NCBI GenBank assembly: GCA_028583405.1
Contig: CM053260.1
Location: 11,182,660-11,246,659, forward strand
DNA: 64,000 nt
Direction: 5' to 3'
Source of the DNA: Pogonophryne albipinna
Lineage: Eukaryota > Chordata > Actinopteri > Perciformes > Artedidraconidae
A program made the translations under genes and the position numbers. The notes beneath the pieces are model-generated. The model searched no databases and was not told the origin of the DNA. It saw nothing but the letters and a program-made list of their open reading frames with translations. Below, piece after piece: positions 11,396 to 34,561 of this stretch. Position 1 is the first letter of the stretch; the number at the start of each line of letters is the position of its first letter.

Positions 11396-11886
11396 CAAAG
11401 ATATAAAATATTATTTTACCAACAATGTGGAATGTATTACATATTACACAGATTATGCACGGCTGCAGCAGCAATAACCATAAAACAATAATTCAAATAC
11501 CACAAACATGATATTGACCAGTATGATTATGCACATGATTTAGCAGATTTAGCGTTTTTAGAGAGAACAAATTCCGAGATACGTTTTTGCATCATGTCAG
11601 TTACTTGTGTTGTTGTGCATCACGTTAAAAGTAGCCGACTAAAAACCATAGGCCTACTGTATATAACAAAACGCTTTTTTTTTCCACATCTTTTTTATTT
11701 TTCTTCCCTGAAGCAAAAATAATGTATTATATAGTTTTAAATCATCATTTGAATAATAATATAAAATATAATCTCAGGCACAATGAAATGAATATATATA
11801 AAATAAAATTGCAGACAGGGGAGCTCTGCCTGCCTGCCGCTAGGGGGTACGGCAGCGCCCTCAGCACCCCCCTTCCCGCGCCCCTG
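10942..11886. mobile_element. Fold-back (inverted-repeat) element with (CA)n core
   Basis: The left arm (10942-11105) and right-arm segments (11415-11490 and 11805-11886) are inverted copies. Both contain GGGAAGGGGGGTGCTGAGGG and CCCCTAGCGGC-type runs near the ends, and TGCATAATCTGTGTAAT further in. The right arm is split by about 310 bp of extra sequence. Ends read CATGGGCGTGGG and (inverted) CAGGGGCGCGGG. The flanking 8-mers do not match, so no target-site duplication supports the exact limits. The element ends 79 bp downstream of the stop codon of the MYH pseudogene. Confidence 0.6.
11311..11393. repeat. (CA)n microsatellite, about 41 units
   Basis: An uninterrupted CA dinucleotide tract lies in the centre of the fold-back element. 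Open frames reading poly Thr-His or Cys-Val across it are artefacts of the repeat. Confidence 0.95.
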
Positions 11887-11964
11887 TCTACAATATTGAG
11901 TGAGAGCAGTTCAATGAAAACGCATATTGTATGATTCTCAATGGTCTCTCAAAGAGGTTGTAGA

Positions 11965-17450
<5,486 letters not shown>

Positions 17451-17550
17451 CTAGATTTGATATGACATAAAATAAAAATGATATTCATTGAACATTTAAA
17501 CCAGGATTTCTGGACAAGCAATATAATAGCCTCTTTCTATTTTAACGTAC

Positions 17551-22582
<5,032 letters not shown>

Positions 22583-23138
22583 GGTGAGTCTTTACTGCAG
22601 GCAGGTAAGAACAGGCAGCAGGACTTGAAGTCAGTCTGTATCTCTCTTGTCATGATGGTACTTTACTAATGAACAAAGCTATTAACGTTTTGATAAATCT
22701 TACAATTAAAAGCAGCTAAAGGTGTGATTGTATTTATTTATGTTTAATGCATAATGAAAAAGTTAAACACAAGTTAAATGTACTGTTTGCATCAACCAAG
22801 TCTCATCCTCCATGCATAAAGTGTCCTTAAGTGTTTATCTTTGTAGATGCCATGGCTTGTTACATGTGCAGCTACATCCTTGAATACAAGTTTGTCATTT
22901 AAAGTCATAATGCAATTACACAAATAGGAGAGCCAATGTATTTGCTATTTCAATGCTGCAGGCATAATTGTTTAAGTCAGATACAACATTAGCTATGTTA
23001 ATGTATTTGTTAACACACAAGTTTAACAATTGATGACCATAAAGTCATTCAACAAAATGTCACTTATCACATACTGTATCTTCTCTGTACTCAGCTATTG
23101 TTTGACAAAATGAAACAGCAGTAAAATAAATGAAATAC

Positions 23139-23177
23139 CTTATTCCCTTCTCAGAAGATGATGGTGTAATGAGATTT
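23139..23177 (-). other. Copy A: 5'-untranslated exon 2
   Basis: On the minus strand an acceptor (TTTTCTTCAG) and a donor (GTATTTC) enclose 39 nt, the same length as the corresponding untranslated exon of copy C (56269-56307). It lies about 550 bp upstream of the coding exon, as expected for MYH genes with split 5' leaders. Confidence 0.55.
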
Positions 23178-23339
23178 CTGAAGAAAAGACAAAGTCTCAA
23201 TTAGTAACTGTAATTGAACTGACTGTACAAGAAGCCTGGCACAGACAGTTCAGCATTCAGTGTGTGGTGTTTGGCATTGAGTGGTCAAGCCCTGCATTGT
23301 TTACTAAACTGATGCTCCTGCTAATAAATCCAGCCCCCT

Positions 23340-23347
23340 TCTTATAT
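23340..23347 (-). promoter_or_regulatory. Candidate TATA box of copy A
   Basis: The minus strand reads TTTATATAAG here, upstream of the untranslated exon at 23139-23177. The first exon was not pinned down. The placement matches the distance seen for copies B and C only roughly. Confidence 0.35.
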
Positions 23348-26300
23348 AAAGAGATCTCTGTTCACTCAGCAGCAATGACTTGCTTTATTTGGTCATATAC
23401 CTTTACGTCGCCATGCTTGAGTTTGTTTCCTAATCTGATCTCTGGTATCTTTTGTTGCTAAACATCGCCGACCATTCATCACAAATAACTCTGGTCACTT
23501 TGACATGAGTCTACAAGGGCAAAAATGTAAATGAAAAGTTAATATAAGGACTATTCCTCGAAATCATTATAGTGAAGTTTTGCTATGATGTATATTTTTT
23601 ATAATGATATGAATCAGTATCATTTTTATTTATATTTTAAATAACCCACAACGTGCTTTATGACTGCAGTACATGGCCAGGGAGACATTTGCTCACAGTA
23701 AAATATTTTACAGCAGAAGTAACGGTGCCACTCATGCACACAGTTAAACAAGAGACTGAATTGAAAGGGTATAAATAGATCAGAACAGTTACAAAGCAGC
23801 ATTTTTTTTTTTAACCTTGCATAAATATTGTCCTGGCATGCGTATTGGGTTACTGAAGTTCAGACATTGTTTGGGTCTCTGTGGTAATCTCTTTAATGCA
23901 CCTTGGCACTGCAGAGGATCCGACTTTAGCCGTGGAGAAGCTCTCATATGTCACTGGTATTCTGTTGCAGAAGCCTTGCAAGTCTTCCCTGTGACCAAGA
24001 AGCAGAAATGGGCCTAACAGTTGCTAATCTAAGAACCTGTGAGAATAATGATACCTCATGATAGCAGAAACCCTCGCTGAGGTCGGCATTTGATGAAATA
24101 CCAAACTTAATTTGATTTGTTCTGAAGGGAGGAAGGGCAATGGGAAAAAAACAATACCCACATTTTCCGTGCTTTAATTTTCCTCTGTTGTTAATTAACG
24201 TGTCCAGGAGATGTTTATGTATCCGGTAAAAGCTTACATGCTGTGAAAGATAACTTTTTTCAAACAAATGCTGATGGCACAAAGCACTTCAGATTCAAAA
24301 CTGTATTTTTTGCAAAACAATGCTGTATGAAATCCTGCCAGCAGAGTGCCATGACATGAACACTTTCCAAGAAGACCTGACTACCCCACTTGACTGATAA
24401 TACAGCCTGCCAAAGCGTGTACTTATCTCATTATAACATGCAAAGGTGGAAATCTTTTGGATCAGGGCCAACTTTGAAGTTAATGTGACAACATCTGCCT
24501 CAAATCATTACAAATGGAGTAAATGAATGGTTTAAATCACCTGTTAGAAGTGTTTAATTAATTGAATATGAATGTATTTTTTAGCAACTTGTACATAAAG
24601 TGAGTTTGGTGTATCAAACTCATGAATGAATGACAATAAAGAAAAATATAGTTAACATTTCAAAAACAAGTTATACTTATATTAATTTGTACAATGCATG
24701 ATAAGCCCTCATAAAGGAAAACACATTCATAACACGATAGCATTTTATAATAAGTTATCAGGATATCTAATAAGGTCACATTCAAATAGTTTAAAGGCAT
24801 TTTCTGTATTTAAAGTCTATTTAGTCTTGTGTGAAACATTGCATTAGATAAATGTAAGTGTCCACCAGTTGTTCATTATCAAAAGTTGTGTCGTCTGTTA
24901 TTAAATCATTGTACTATGTTTACTGTATTATTTCTACTTTACGCATTCCATGTTATACAGACTTAAAACCAGCTTGTATTGTATCTGCCTAAAACTCGGG
25001 GATCTCATACATTTTCCTAAAGCATCTAGAGACCACTTGGTGTCAATTATAATCCATATATATGCATTATAAGAGGGATTATGCAGAAAATCATGGTGTG
25101 GCTGGCAATTATAATGCATGAGCTATATTTACAAGTGAATATAATGTGTTGTTATAAAACATTATACATATTAATGAGTGGTATAAAAACCTTTTCATTG
25201 GAGACATTTTGAATACAATGATTGTATATTAATAAACATTTAAAGGTGGCCTCATGTCTTCTTATTATATTATATAAGATTAGATTCAGCTTTATTGAGA
25301 TTACACAGGTAGTACCGAGACAGGTAAATGCAGTTATAATTTAACCAGAAGTGCAAAAGAAGCAGTAAAGTGTAGTATAATATAATATAAGTATACTGAC
25401 GGATACAAACTATATAGTATATACAGTATGAACAGTAGTGTAGAAATTGAATCCAATATAGAGCTGGTATGAATATAGACAGCAAATATAGACACACATA
25501 ATGTAAAATATGAATACACTATTAAAAAACTCTTTAAAATATTATTATTACAATTATTTGTATTGTAACATTAAGCTGTGTTACAAGAATGTTATTGTAT
25601 GTGCGTATACTACTCATAAATGCTAAATGTCTAAACGTCATAATGCATTGTTCATTGTGCAGTGGTCGATGGTGTTAACATAGTGACATTTTTCTTGGGA
25701 ACAGAACTAATTTGACCTCATATCATTAAAACTGGTCAAGGAAAAGCAGTCCTGTTTTTAGACTAATCACATATTATCCCAAAGAATGTTTGCAATTACT
25801 GAGGATTAAATCAGGCATCCACAGCCATGCATTGTCTTGGTTGCATTGCACAAAGGAACAGACAGGCAGTGTTTGCCGAGCCCTCGTTTTATTTTTGCCC
25901 TTAATACTTTCCAGCAAGTCTACAGTCTGAGCCATTGCAATTTCTATGGCATTGTGCCTCAGAAATACAATTGAACTTGAACTACACACTGTCTGGAAAG
26001 TGGAAATTCAAGGGGGGCAGAGCAATTTATTTTTCATGTGAGTCATGAGATGGAAGGAGATCTGTAAACACTGCGATCTCATTTGGTACTCTCACAAGGA
26101 GGTTAAGTATCAACACAGTAATTTCAAATAAATCCCAACATTAACTTTTCACAGTGACTCGGGACAAATTATTTGTAAATGTAGAATTAAAAGAGGCAGT
26201 AATACATGTTAAAAAAATGATTGTTAGTTGTAGTGTACAAAGGTCGGAAGTGAGACCCTGTTGCTGCCATGTTTACACTCTTCGACATTAGTTTACATGA

Positions 26301-27936
26301 CTTCTAGAAATCTGCCTTCACAGAAAAGCGTGTCAGGTTTCTCCCACTCACAGCGCTCTGCCACAGTCTGAGGATTCATTTCCCCCTTTTTTTAGATTCA
26401 TGATTTGCCTTAAAATCTCACACCGTACTCTTGCGGACCAACAGAATGACAAAAATGTTGCACTATACTGGCTCGGATGTCTTATTTCCGTGGTTGTTTA
26501 TGAGGGTGTGATGATCCTCGAGCTCAGACGGATGGCAGACACAACCTTTCTAACTGGGGTCGTCTGGCAGGGTCAAAGGACTTCAGCTTTCAAGGGACTG
26601 TCTCTGAAATCTGATATCACCAACATTATCACACAACCTTTCAGTGACACATCAAACAGGGGGTTAAGAATATGGTTGCATATCATTATCTTTTTTTTAA
26701 CCAAATATATTTTGGCTTATACAGCAAGTTTTTTTTTAACTGATTATGAATGAATAATTGATTATGGTAGTAGTTCCCAAACATTTTCTGCATGGCCCCT
26801 CCATGGAATATTAAAAATGTTTCAACTCTAACAACATTCATTGCTTTTATTGGATTTTTCTCAAAATTGCCTTTCTGCACAGAAATAGCAAGTTCACCAT
26901 GATCTCGCTGAACCTTTTCTCTTCAAGATTAAACCTATAACTCACTATTTAAATTAAATGTTTAAATTAAATCAAAAATGTTTCCAGTTTGATCCTGCCG
27001 AGGTTTACAGTTGGCTCACATTAACAATAAAGATCCAAATGTGTCCTGAAAAATGTCTTTCTCTCTAATTACATGGTCTTGATATTTTTTAAACAAATAA
27101 ATGGGTAAATTATGGTGTCTGATCATTTTCTTTTTTATCACTTTCACCATATGTTCCAGCATATCAGATTACACCTCAACATTTCTGACAGTAACACCAG
27201 GCTCAGTTGTTGACCCTCAGTGCGCTGAAAGTCAAAGGGTAACAGGTTTTCCTGTTGACAACTCAACCGTCAGTATGACACACGAGAAAAGGTTTTGACC
27301 ATAGGCTGGTTTTGACCCCTGTAAATCACCTCGTCTATAGGCGCTGGTGACTCGGCTTGTTGCCTTACATGTCGTGCTTCATGAAGGGTTATTTGCCTGT
27401 AAACTCCTTAAATGTATAATGCAGCTCCATTGTCCGACGTGGAATCTTTAGTGAACAGATGCTAAGGTTTGTGTTTCCGCGTTTCTCGCCTCAGGCACTT
27501 GTGTTGTCTCAAGGGTGGGCACGTATTTATAAACCTTTTCTTTAAATGGACTTGAACTGTGTGCCTGCAGATGAACTGAAGACAAGGCCAGGCAACTAGA
27601 TCGACCTTCTCTTAAGGCAAGTGTTTGTTCCCCATGCGCGACAAGAAGGGGATCACGTTATGCGATGTGTAGTATTGAGCATTCTTTCCTTGTTGAAAGA
27701 GGACACTGAACTGGCAAAGATGGCGAGAGGCGGCATTAGGAGATAAATACTCATGACTTCACACCCTGCCAGAGGACTATATATTCAATAACAATGTGAA
27801 ACTTGATCTCTTATGCTCCCGTGTGTGCTTATTTGGAAGAAATACAAATATAGCTGTCTCCTCCACAGTGTTCTCAGAGCTCAGCCATTTGTCATTGCCT
27901 CGAGTCTTATTGTGGAACAACCTTTGATATAAAACA
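23348..27936. other. Intergenic region upstream of copy A, no gene seen
   Basis: AT-rich sequence with scattered short open frames on both strands. None has splice context or recognisable domains. A repeat fragment lies at 25262-25520. Confidence 0.45.
25262..25520. repeat. Dispersed repeat fragment
   Basis: The segment around GATTCAGCTTTATTGAGATT, a later AAATGCAG and then AACCAGAAGTGCAAAAG resembles a sequence I know to be repeated in many fish genomes. I could not decide its class. Confidence 0.35.
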
Positions 27937-28584
27937 CATTTTTGAGTGCGCGATTTATAGCACCTTTACGGTAATCGCTGAGAAGCGGCACTAACGCTAA
28001 TGCAATGCGTGTTTTTTCTGCTTCTGTTTCTGTTTGACTGCTACCAACAATAAAATGAAGTACTTTTACTGTCTTTTTTCTGGGTAATACTCTCAAATTC
28101 CCCTCCTGAGAACAAAATCATGCCACTTCTGCTATATTTGATGAGATAAAATGATTTTTAGCCATACATTCTTAATAAAAGTGATACTGTTGGACTCAGT
28201 AGCCTACTTGTTAGACTACTACCAAAAGTACAATCAAGTACTTTTACTGTGTACTTTTTGAGAAATACCCTGTCAAACTCCCCTCCATAGTATAATAATG
28301 TATGTTTTCTGCCGTCTTTGATGAGAGATAAAAAGATTTGTTGCCATAAGTTCTCATTGAGAGTGGTACTGCTGGACATAGTACTACTTGTAGTTTGACC
28401 ACAAGTACAATCAAGTACTTTTATCGTGTACTTTTGGAGTAATACCCTGTCAAACTCCCCTCCAGAGTACAATAATGTATGTTTTCTGCCATCTTTGATG
28501 AGAGATAAAATGATTTTTTGCCATAAATTCTCAGTGAGAGTGGCACTGTTGGACTCAGTACTACTTGGACTACGACCACTACTA

Positions 28585-29313
28585 CTACTTACTAAATCAG
28601 CCTACTATCACCTAAATAATATATCTAGGATTAAAAGACTAATGTCACAGCAGGATTTGGAAAAACGTGTCCATGCTTTTATCTTCAGTAGACTCGACTA
28701 CTGCAATGGTGTCTTCACAGGTCTCACTAAAAAATCTATTAGAAAGCTGCAGCTGATTCAGAACGCCGCTGCTCGAGTCCTCACTAACACTAAGAAAGTG
28801 GATCACATCACTCCTATTCTGAAGTCTTTACACTGGCTTCCTGTGTGTCAAAGAATAGATTTCAAAATACTGCTGCTGGTTTATAAAGCACTGAATGGTT
28901 TAGGCCCAAAATACATTTCTGACCTCCTGTTAAATGATGAACCATCCAGATCTCTCAGGTCTTCAGGGACTGGTCAGCTTTCTGTCCCCAGAGTCAGAAC
29001 TAAACATGGTAAAGCAGCGTTCAGTTATTATGCTCCAAATATCTGGAACAAACTCCCAGAAAACTGCAGATCCGCTGCAACTCTGACTACTTTCAAATCC
29101 AGGCTGAAGACTTTTCTTTTTGTCGCTGCTTTTAATTGAACTATTCATATCTTAAACTGCACTGTAACTTTTATCCATGTATTTTTTCTTTTAATGTTTA
29201 TTTTATTAGTTTCCTTTTTAATGACTGATTTTAAATGCCATTTTCTTAATGTCTTTCATTTTTTGTAAAGCACTTTGAATTGCCTTGTGTTGAAAAGTGC
29301 TATATAAATAAAC
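28585..29313 (+). mobile_element. L2/CR1-like LINE, 3' fragment of ORF2 and tail
   Basis: An open stretch to 29139 encodes the C-terminal end of a LINE reverse transcriptase: FIFSRLDYCNGVFTGL, LQLIQNAAARVLTNTKK, LKSLHWLPVCQRIDFKIL and YAPNIWNKLPENCR. These blocks are typical of the region after the RT domain in fish L2/Rex-like elements. The 3' end (AAAGTGCTATATAAATAAAC) is the usual tail, and it resumes at 32776 as TTGCTTTGCCTTGCC after a 3.45-kb insertion. The 5' part, including the RT catalytic motifs, is absent. The L2 versus CR1 assignment is by memory. Confidence 0.75.
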
Positions 29314-29390
29314 CAACCCTGTCTCCTAAAAATTACGTTCCCACAGAACTAAACTGCATTCTCAATTACGTTTAGCTAGAAACGTATTTT

Positions 29391-29520
29391 CTCCCACGTC
29401 ACGTTTCTTATGAACGTATCTCAAATACGTTTATTTTCTACATATCTTCTAGAAACTTTTCTCCCACGTTACGTTTCTTATGCACGTATCTTAAATACGT
29501 TTCTTTTCTACATATCTTTG
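29391..29520. repeat. 70-bp tandem duplication in left arm of the THAP element
   Basis: A segment starting CTCCCACGTCACGTTTCTTA at 29391 recurs at 29461 with few changes, ending CTACATATCTT each time. The right arm has a single copy, which explains most of the length difference between the arms. Confidence 0.75.
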
Positions 29521-29585
29521 TCATTTATTGTCTTGCTTATAATAATGATAATAGTCATTTATAAATATCATTTTAGAGCACACAT

Positions 29586-29786
29586 TTGAAATCAGTAGGC
29601 GAGGCTGTAATTTCGCCAGCTGTTACTCTCATGAGCGAGGCAGAAAATAATAGTTTTAACATGCCAAAAAGCTGCTGTGTCGTTTATTGCACCTCAAACA
29701 TTAAAACAAATCCAGAGTTACGTGTTTCTGTACTTCCTCTAAGAAGAAAGGACAGTAACAGAAGATCTCTGTGGCTTCAGGCTTGA
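29586..29786 (+). pseudogene. THAP-domain exon start, left-arm copy
   Basis: The 66-codon frame contains MPKSCCVVYCTSNIK followed by LPLRRKDSNRRSLWLQA. The C-x4-C start, a proline-containing strand and a basic helix ending in W-x-x-A fit the first half of a THAP (C2CH) DNA-binding domain. The second Cys-x2-His pair and any RNase-H-like transposase core are missing. The most likely start is the internal Met of MPKSCC at about 29661. Confidence 0.55.
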
Positions 29787-32377
29787 TCGCCGTTCAAATG
29801 ACAGCGTTGGTTTCCCCAAAAGTGGGCGGGGCTGTAAAGTGACGTGGATTTTACTCTCATCTATTATTCAAAACCATTCTATTTATTCTAACGTAAATTA
29901 CATGCCAGTGTTTTATCTTTTTTTTTTTAAATCGTATAATGTCAGACTTTTTTTTCCGTCTGTGAGGAAAAGAAATGGGGCTCAGAGCCTCAAAATACTG
30001 AAATCTGTATTTTTGAAAATCTTTTTTTCCTTCTAATTTGTTATTCTTTTCTAAATAACACACTGTTATTTACTCAACAATAACACACAATTATCCTTGC
30101 TTTTATTTATTCGTTTAATTCTATAATCTAGGGCTTTTTAGCCGTAAATAAATTCACCGGAAACAGACGTAGGCCTATAAGGGACATTTCGAGCGATACA
30201 CACCACAAACCCACTGAACAGATTACCCAAGATCCTCAGCTTGAAGCTCGTTGATTAGATATTTTAGCCGCAATGCATGTTGGGATATGATGTTAATGCG
30301 ATATGATATCCGAAAACATTTTACAAAAACACATCTGCCGTAGTTCATTATTTATAGAGCCCTGATGAGAAGACTTCTGGACAAACAGGAGAACTGCCGC
30401 CAAAACTGAATATGTGACGTGGATCATAAATATATTAGCAATTAAACAACATCTTCCATTTCTTTTCACAAAATACGTCTCCTTGCAGTATCAATAGTAA
30501 TTCGGCTGACTTTTATATTTGATCCAATTGGTAGATAGGTTATATTTACACCATAACGGTGCACAGCTGATAGAAAAGGACATGTCGTTTTTAAAGATAT
30601 TATTGATTTTCTTTGAATATAAGAATGTAAATACTGAGTTGAGAGAATAGTCAGGGGATTTGGGTGATGGGAGACACATCTATGGAATCACAATTTCAAT
30701 AGCTTACCATTAAATGACGGATATGCCTTTCTGTCTGTGATGTTTTACAAATCAGATATTAATATGTAGAAGTAAAACATGAGAAATAGTATAGCAATAT
30801 CCTGTAAAATTATGTAAAAACATGAATAAAACTACACATCTTCAGATGTTATACACAAGTGTCCTACACTAATAATACAAAGTTATTATTAGTATGCTGT
30901 GTGTACCTTGTGTGCACTGCCTAGTGGTTAAAGCACGTTATTGAATTATTTTTGTTGAATAATGTTATTTTTGTTGAATAATGTTATTTGATGAACAAAA
31001 TATTAAGAGTACATACTTTCATAGGGGGAAAGTAGAAGGTCAATGATAGAAGTATAGAATATAAAAAATCAAGAAGATACTAAGTGATCTCTACAATAAA
31101 ACAGTTTCGTGCTGGATGTACAAAGATATTAATATGAGGATGTGCAAAACAGACAAACTAATTAACCTTTATTAACACGTTAAAGAATACTTTAGGTTAA
31201 GGTCTTCTTTCAAATAAGAAAAAAGCTTTGGGGGTATCTATCTACAGATAAATATTAAGCCTGACAAAGTACTTAACGTCTAATATATTGCTTTCCTGCA
31301 ATGTTAACTATGTTGAAGCACTTATTTTTAACTGATATTATATGCATTAATTATACTCTTATGTATGTAGACAGTATAAGAAATGTGCAGAATGACAGTT
31401 TAATGGTGGAGGTATACACACATATTGATAGATGTCGTAATGCACTGTTGAGGAACCTGTGACCCAAGTTTTTCATTCATTGCATAACTACACTAGTTGT
31501 GTATATGATATGTCAATAAACCTTAGAAAATCTTGAAATCTTGAAAGGGATGTGCAAACATAGCAATTATATACAGTTTTTAATTAACTATTAGTAGAGA
31601 ATAACGAGTAATTCATATACTTTATAGAGATCTGCAGATAAATGTTTAGTCTTCTCAAGCACCAACTATCAAATATCTCTCCTGATTGTTGGCACTTGAC
31701 ACCTTTCCTGAATTTTACTCAGGTGTAACTAAAGTCTGCTTTAAGGGTTGTTTATATTTCACATCATTAATCAGAATCTGCAAAGTAACTAAAATAAATG
31801 TAGTGGAGTAAAAATACCAGGTTAACCTCTGAATCGTAGTGGAGTAGAATTACAAAGTAACAATGAGCTGTCATGTGGGTATATATTAATGCTGCCCATT
31901 ATGGACACAAGCGATTTTCACCCATTTAGTAATTACATGTTTTAAATTTGTACACACCAATGTGTTTCCTATTGCCTAAACCTCCAGGGCTGTACACAGT
32001 TTAATACTGTCAACTTCTAATATTGGGAAAAACGAAAACGTCTTTTAAAACTACAATTCCCAGTAGAGACGTGCCATAGAGAACATGTTGCGAAACACAA
32101 TAGCCAGCATGTGTAGTTCTGGGGGGGCGTTCGAGTCCAGTTTTGAATAGTCAGCCGTGGTTTCGTTCCATTTCAAAGAGCTTGACGCTCGGCGTAACCT
32201 TGGCGCACTGCCACTCCAACATCCAATCCCAGAGTTTGAAGATTAATCACGGGGTTTGTCAACGGGACTGTAGTCCCAAACGATAGCTGGGGATTATGGG
32301 TAGTGTAGTGTCTTCGGCCATCCTAAACTGATTTTTTTTTCGGATAAAATATTGCATTAACAACACCACATCTGGCG

Positions 32378-32566
32378 TCACAGAGATCTTCTGTTACTGT
32401 CCTTTCTTCTTAGAGGAAGTACAGAAACACGTAACTCTGGATTTGTTTTAATGTTTGATGTGCAATAAACGACACAGCAGCTTTTTGGCATGTTAAAACT
32501 ATTATTTTCTGCCTTGCTCATGAGAATAACAGCTGGCGAAAGTACAGCCTCGCCTACTGATTTCAA
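32378..32566 (-). pseudogene. THAP-domain exon start, right-arm copy
   Basis: This is the inverted copy of the frame at 29586-29786, with only a few amino-acid differences (for example AVLSPAVILMSKAEN versus AVISPAVTLMSEAEN). It stops just after RRSL, where the two arms cease to match. The two copies point towards each other, so at most one can be the original exon. Confidence 0.55.
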
Positions 32567-33427
32567 ATGTGTGCTCTAAAATGATATTTATAAATGACTA
32601 TTATCATTATTATAAGCAAGACAATGAATGGCAAAGATATGTAGAAATAAACGTATTTAAGATACGTTCATAACGAACGTAACGTGGGAGAAAATACGTT
32701 TCTAACTAAACGTAATTGAGAATGCAGTTTAGTTCTGTGGGAACGTAATTTTTAGGAGACAGGGTTGAAATAAACTTGCTTTGCCTTGCCTATAGCAGAA
32801 AACATACATGATTGTACTCTGGAGGGGAGTTTGACGGGGTATTACTCAAAAAGTACACGATAAAAGTACTTGATTGTACTTGTGGCAGTAGTCCAAGTAG
32901 TACTCTGTCCAGCAGTACCACTTTCACTGAGGACTTATGGCAAAAAAATCATTTTATCTCTCATCAAAGATGGCAGAAAACATACATTATTGTACTCTGG
33001 AGGGGAGTTTGACAGGGAATTACTCCAAAAGTACACGATAGAAGTACTTGATTGTACTTGTGGTCGTACTCCATGTAGTACTCTGTCCAGCAGTACCACT
33101 TTCACTGAGAACTTATGGCAAAAAATCATTTTATCTCTCATCAAAGATGGCAGAAAACATGCATTATTGTTCTCTGGAGTGGAGTTTGACAGAGTATTAC
33201 TCAAATAGTACACAGTAAAAGTACTTGATTGTATTTGTGGTAGTAGTCTAACAAGTACTGAGTCCAACAGTAGCAATTTTATTAAGAACTTATGGCTAAA
33301 AATCATTTTATCCCTCATCAAATATCATTGATTGATTGATCAAATATAACATCAGTTCGTGTACTACCGTCAGCGCCGCTTCTCGGCGATTACCGTAAAG
33401 ACGCTATTAATCGCGCACTCAAAAATG

Positions 33428-34467
33428 AAGCGCTGCTCATTTGACCAAGCAAATGCGAGAGACGGCTGAGTTGACCGCAGTGTTCCACGGTGGTCTCACG
33501 CTCATACTGTATACAAAAACGACTGATGTTTCTATCAATATTTTAAGCCTGAAGATTTAAAACGTGTTGGGTTTATCTACAGGGGGTCAAATATTTAGGA
33601 GCAACTGCCTGCAATGATACCAAGAAAAAAAAGAATGACTTTAAAAGATTACCTTACTAATAATTTAGAAAAATGTAACCCCTTTTTTCCAATTTCTATC
33701 ATTGTCCAGCAAGCTTTAGGTCTTAAATCAAAGTTATAATATAATGATTAATTAAATCAAATGTGCAACAATGATCTAATTATGATAATGATAGCGTATG
33801 CAGTTCATAAAACAGATAAAAGTCCTTCATTTATGATGAAAATTCTTCCATCATGGCCAATGTAGCTTCGTCCAGCATTTTAACAATAAATCACACCGAA
33901 AATATAGGTTTTTTCGGAGATAATACAAATAAATAAAGATTGAAATGTTGTGTTATTTTCGTATTAAATTATATTAAATGAAATGGATTACTGTAAATGC
34001 AGTGCTAGCACAGAGCTGTTTTGATCCCTGCAGATTGTGGAAGATAACCAGATATCTTAGAGGGAGTTACTGTATAAATAACTGATGGTAAACAATTGTT
34101 AAACGTTATTTTAAAATACATTTTTAAAAAGCTTGTAATGCACACAACCTTTGACCTTTGTCAGAACACAGGTCAAGCACCAAGTACCATTGTGATTGTC
34201 TATATAATGCATTATGAACATACATATACAGTATGTTACAATATGCTTTTAGAACCGTACAATTATAGTAACAAACTCATGCATGATGCTTTATGGATTT
34301 ATTTTTACAACACATCATGAAATCTATAATGACTTAATAAGGTAAGCTATCTGCATTATCTGAGATGGGCGTTATAGAAAATGTTACATTCTTTCCATAT
34401 CGACTATTTAGTAAAAAGCTAAATTATTTTCTCTTCATATTTGCTTCCAATTGTTTTAAATGATTGT

Positions 34468-34561
<94 letters not shown>

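Larger units (their letters stand above)
29314..32767. mobile_element. THAP-bearing DNA transposon with long inverted arms (P-element-like)
   Basis: The ends are CAACCCTGTCTCC and GGAGACAGGGTTG, flanked by the exact 8-bp repeat AAATAAAC at 29306-29313 and 32768-32775. The inverted arms run about 460 bp on the left (to about 29772) and about 388 bp on the right (from about 32380). Each arm contains the start of a THAP zinc-finger reading frame. THAP domain plus 8-bp duplication suggests the P superfamily, of which fish have members; hAT is the alternative. The 2.6-kb centre has no recognisable transposase core, so the copy is non-autonomous. Confidence 0.7.
27937..33427. mobile_element. Large palindromic inverted-repeat element with nested insertions
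   Basis: The left arm (27937-about 28575) and right arm (about 32792-33427) are inverted copies. Outer ends share CATTTTTGAGTGCGCGATT and CTTTACGGTAATCGC. Each arm contains about three units of roughly 174 bp, marked by AAGTACTTTTACTGTGTACT and then CTCCCCTCCAGAGTACAATA. The interior is filled by an L2-like fragment and a THAP-bearing transposon. No 8-bp target-site duplication was found at the chosen limits, so the exact ends and the superfamily are open. Confidence 0.7.

Noticed and set aside
11176..11474. Poly Cys-Val and Thr-His proteins near 11.3 kb
   Set aside because: They read the (CA)n microsatellite.
10934..11894. Target-site duplication for the fold-back element
   Set aside because: The flanking 8-mers TTAGAGCC and TCTACAAT do not match, so I did not claim one.
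26400..26753. 117-codon open frame in the spacer upstream of copy A
   Set aside because: No recognisable domain, no exon borders, and AT-rich composition like the surroundings.
27101..27298. Open frame starting MGKLWCLIIFFFITFTICSS, which looks like a signal peptide
   Set aside because: Only 65 codons, no splice or promoter context, and a T-rich stretch by chance gives a hydrophobic start.
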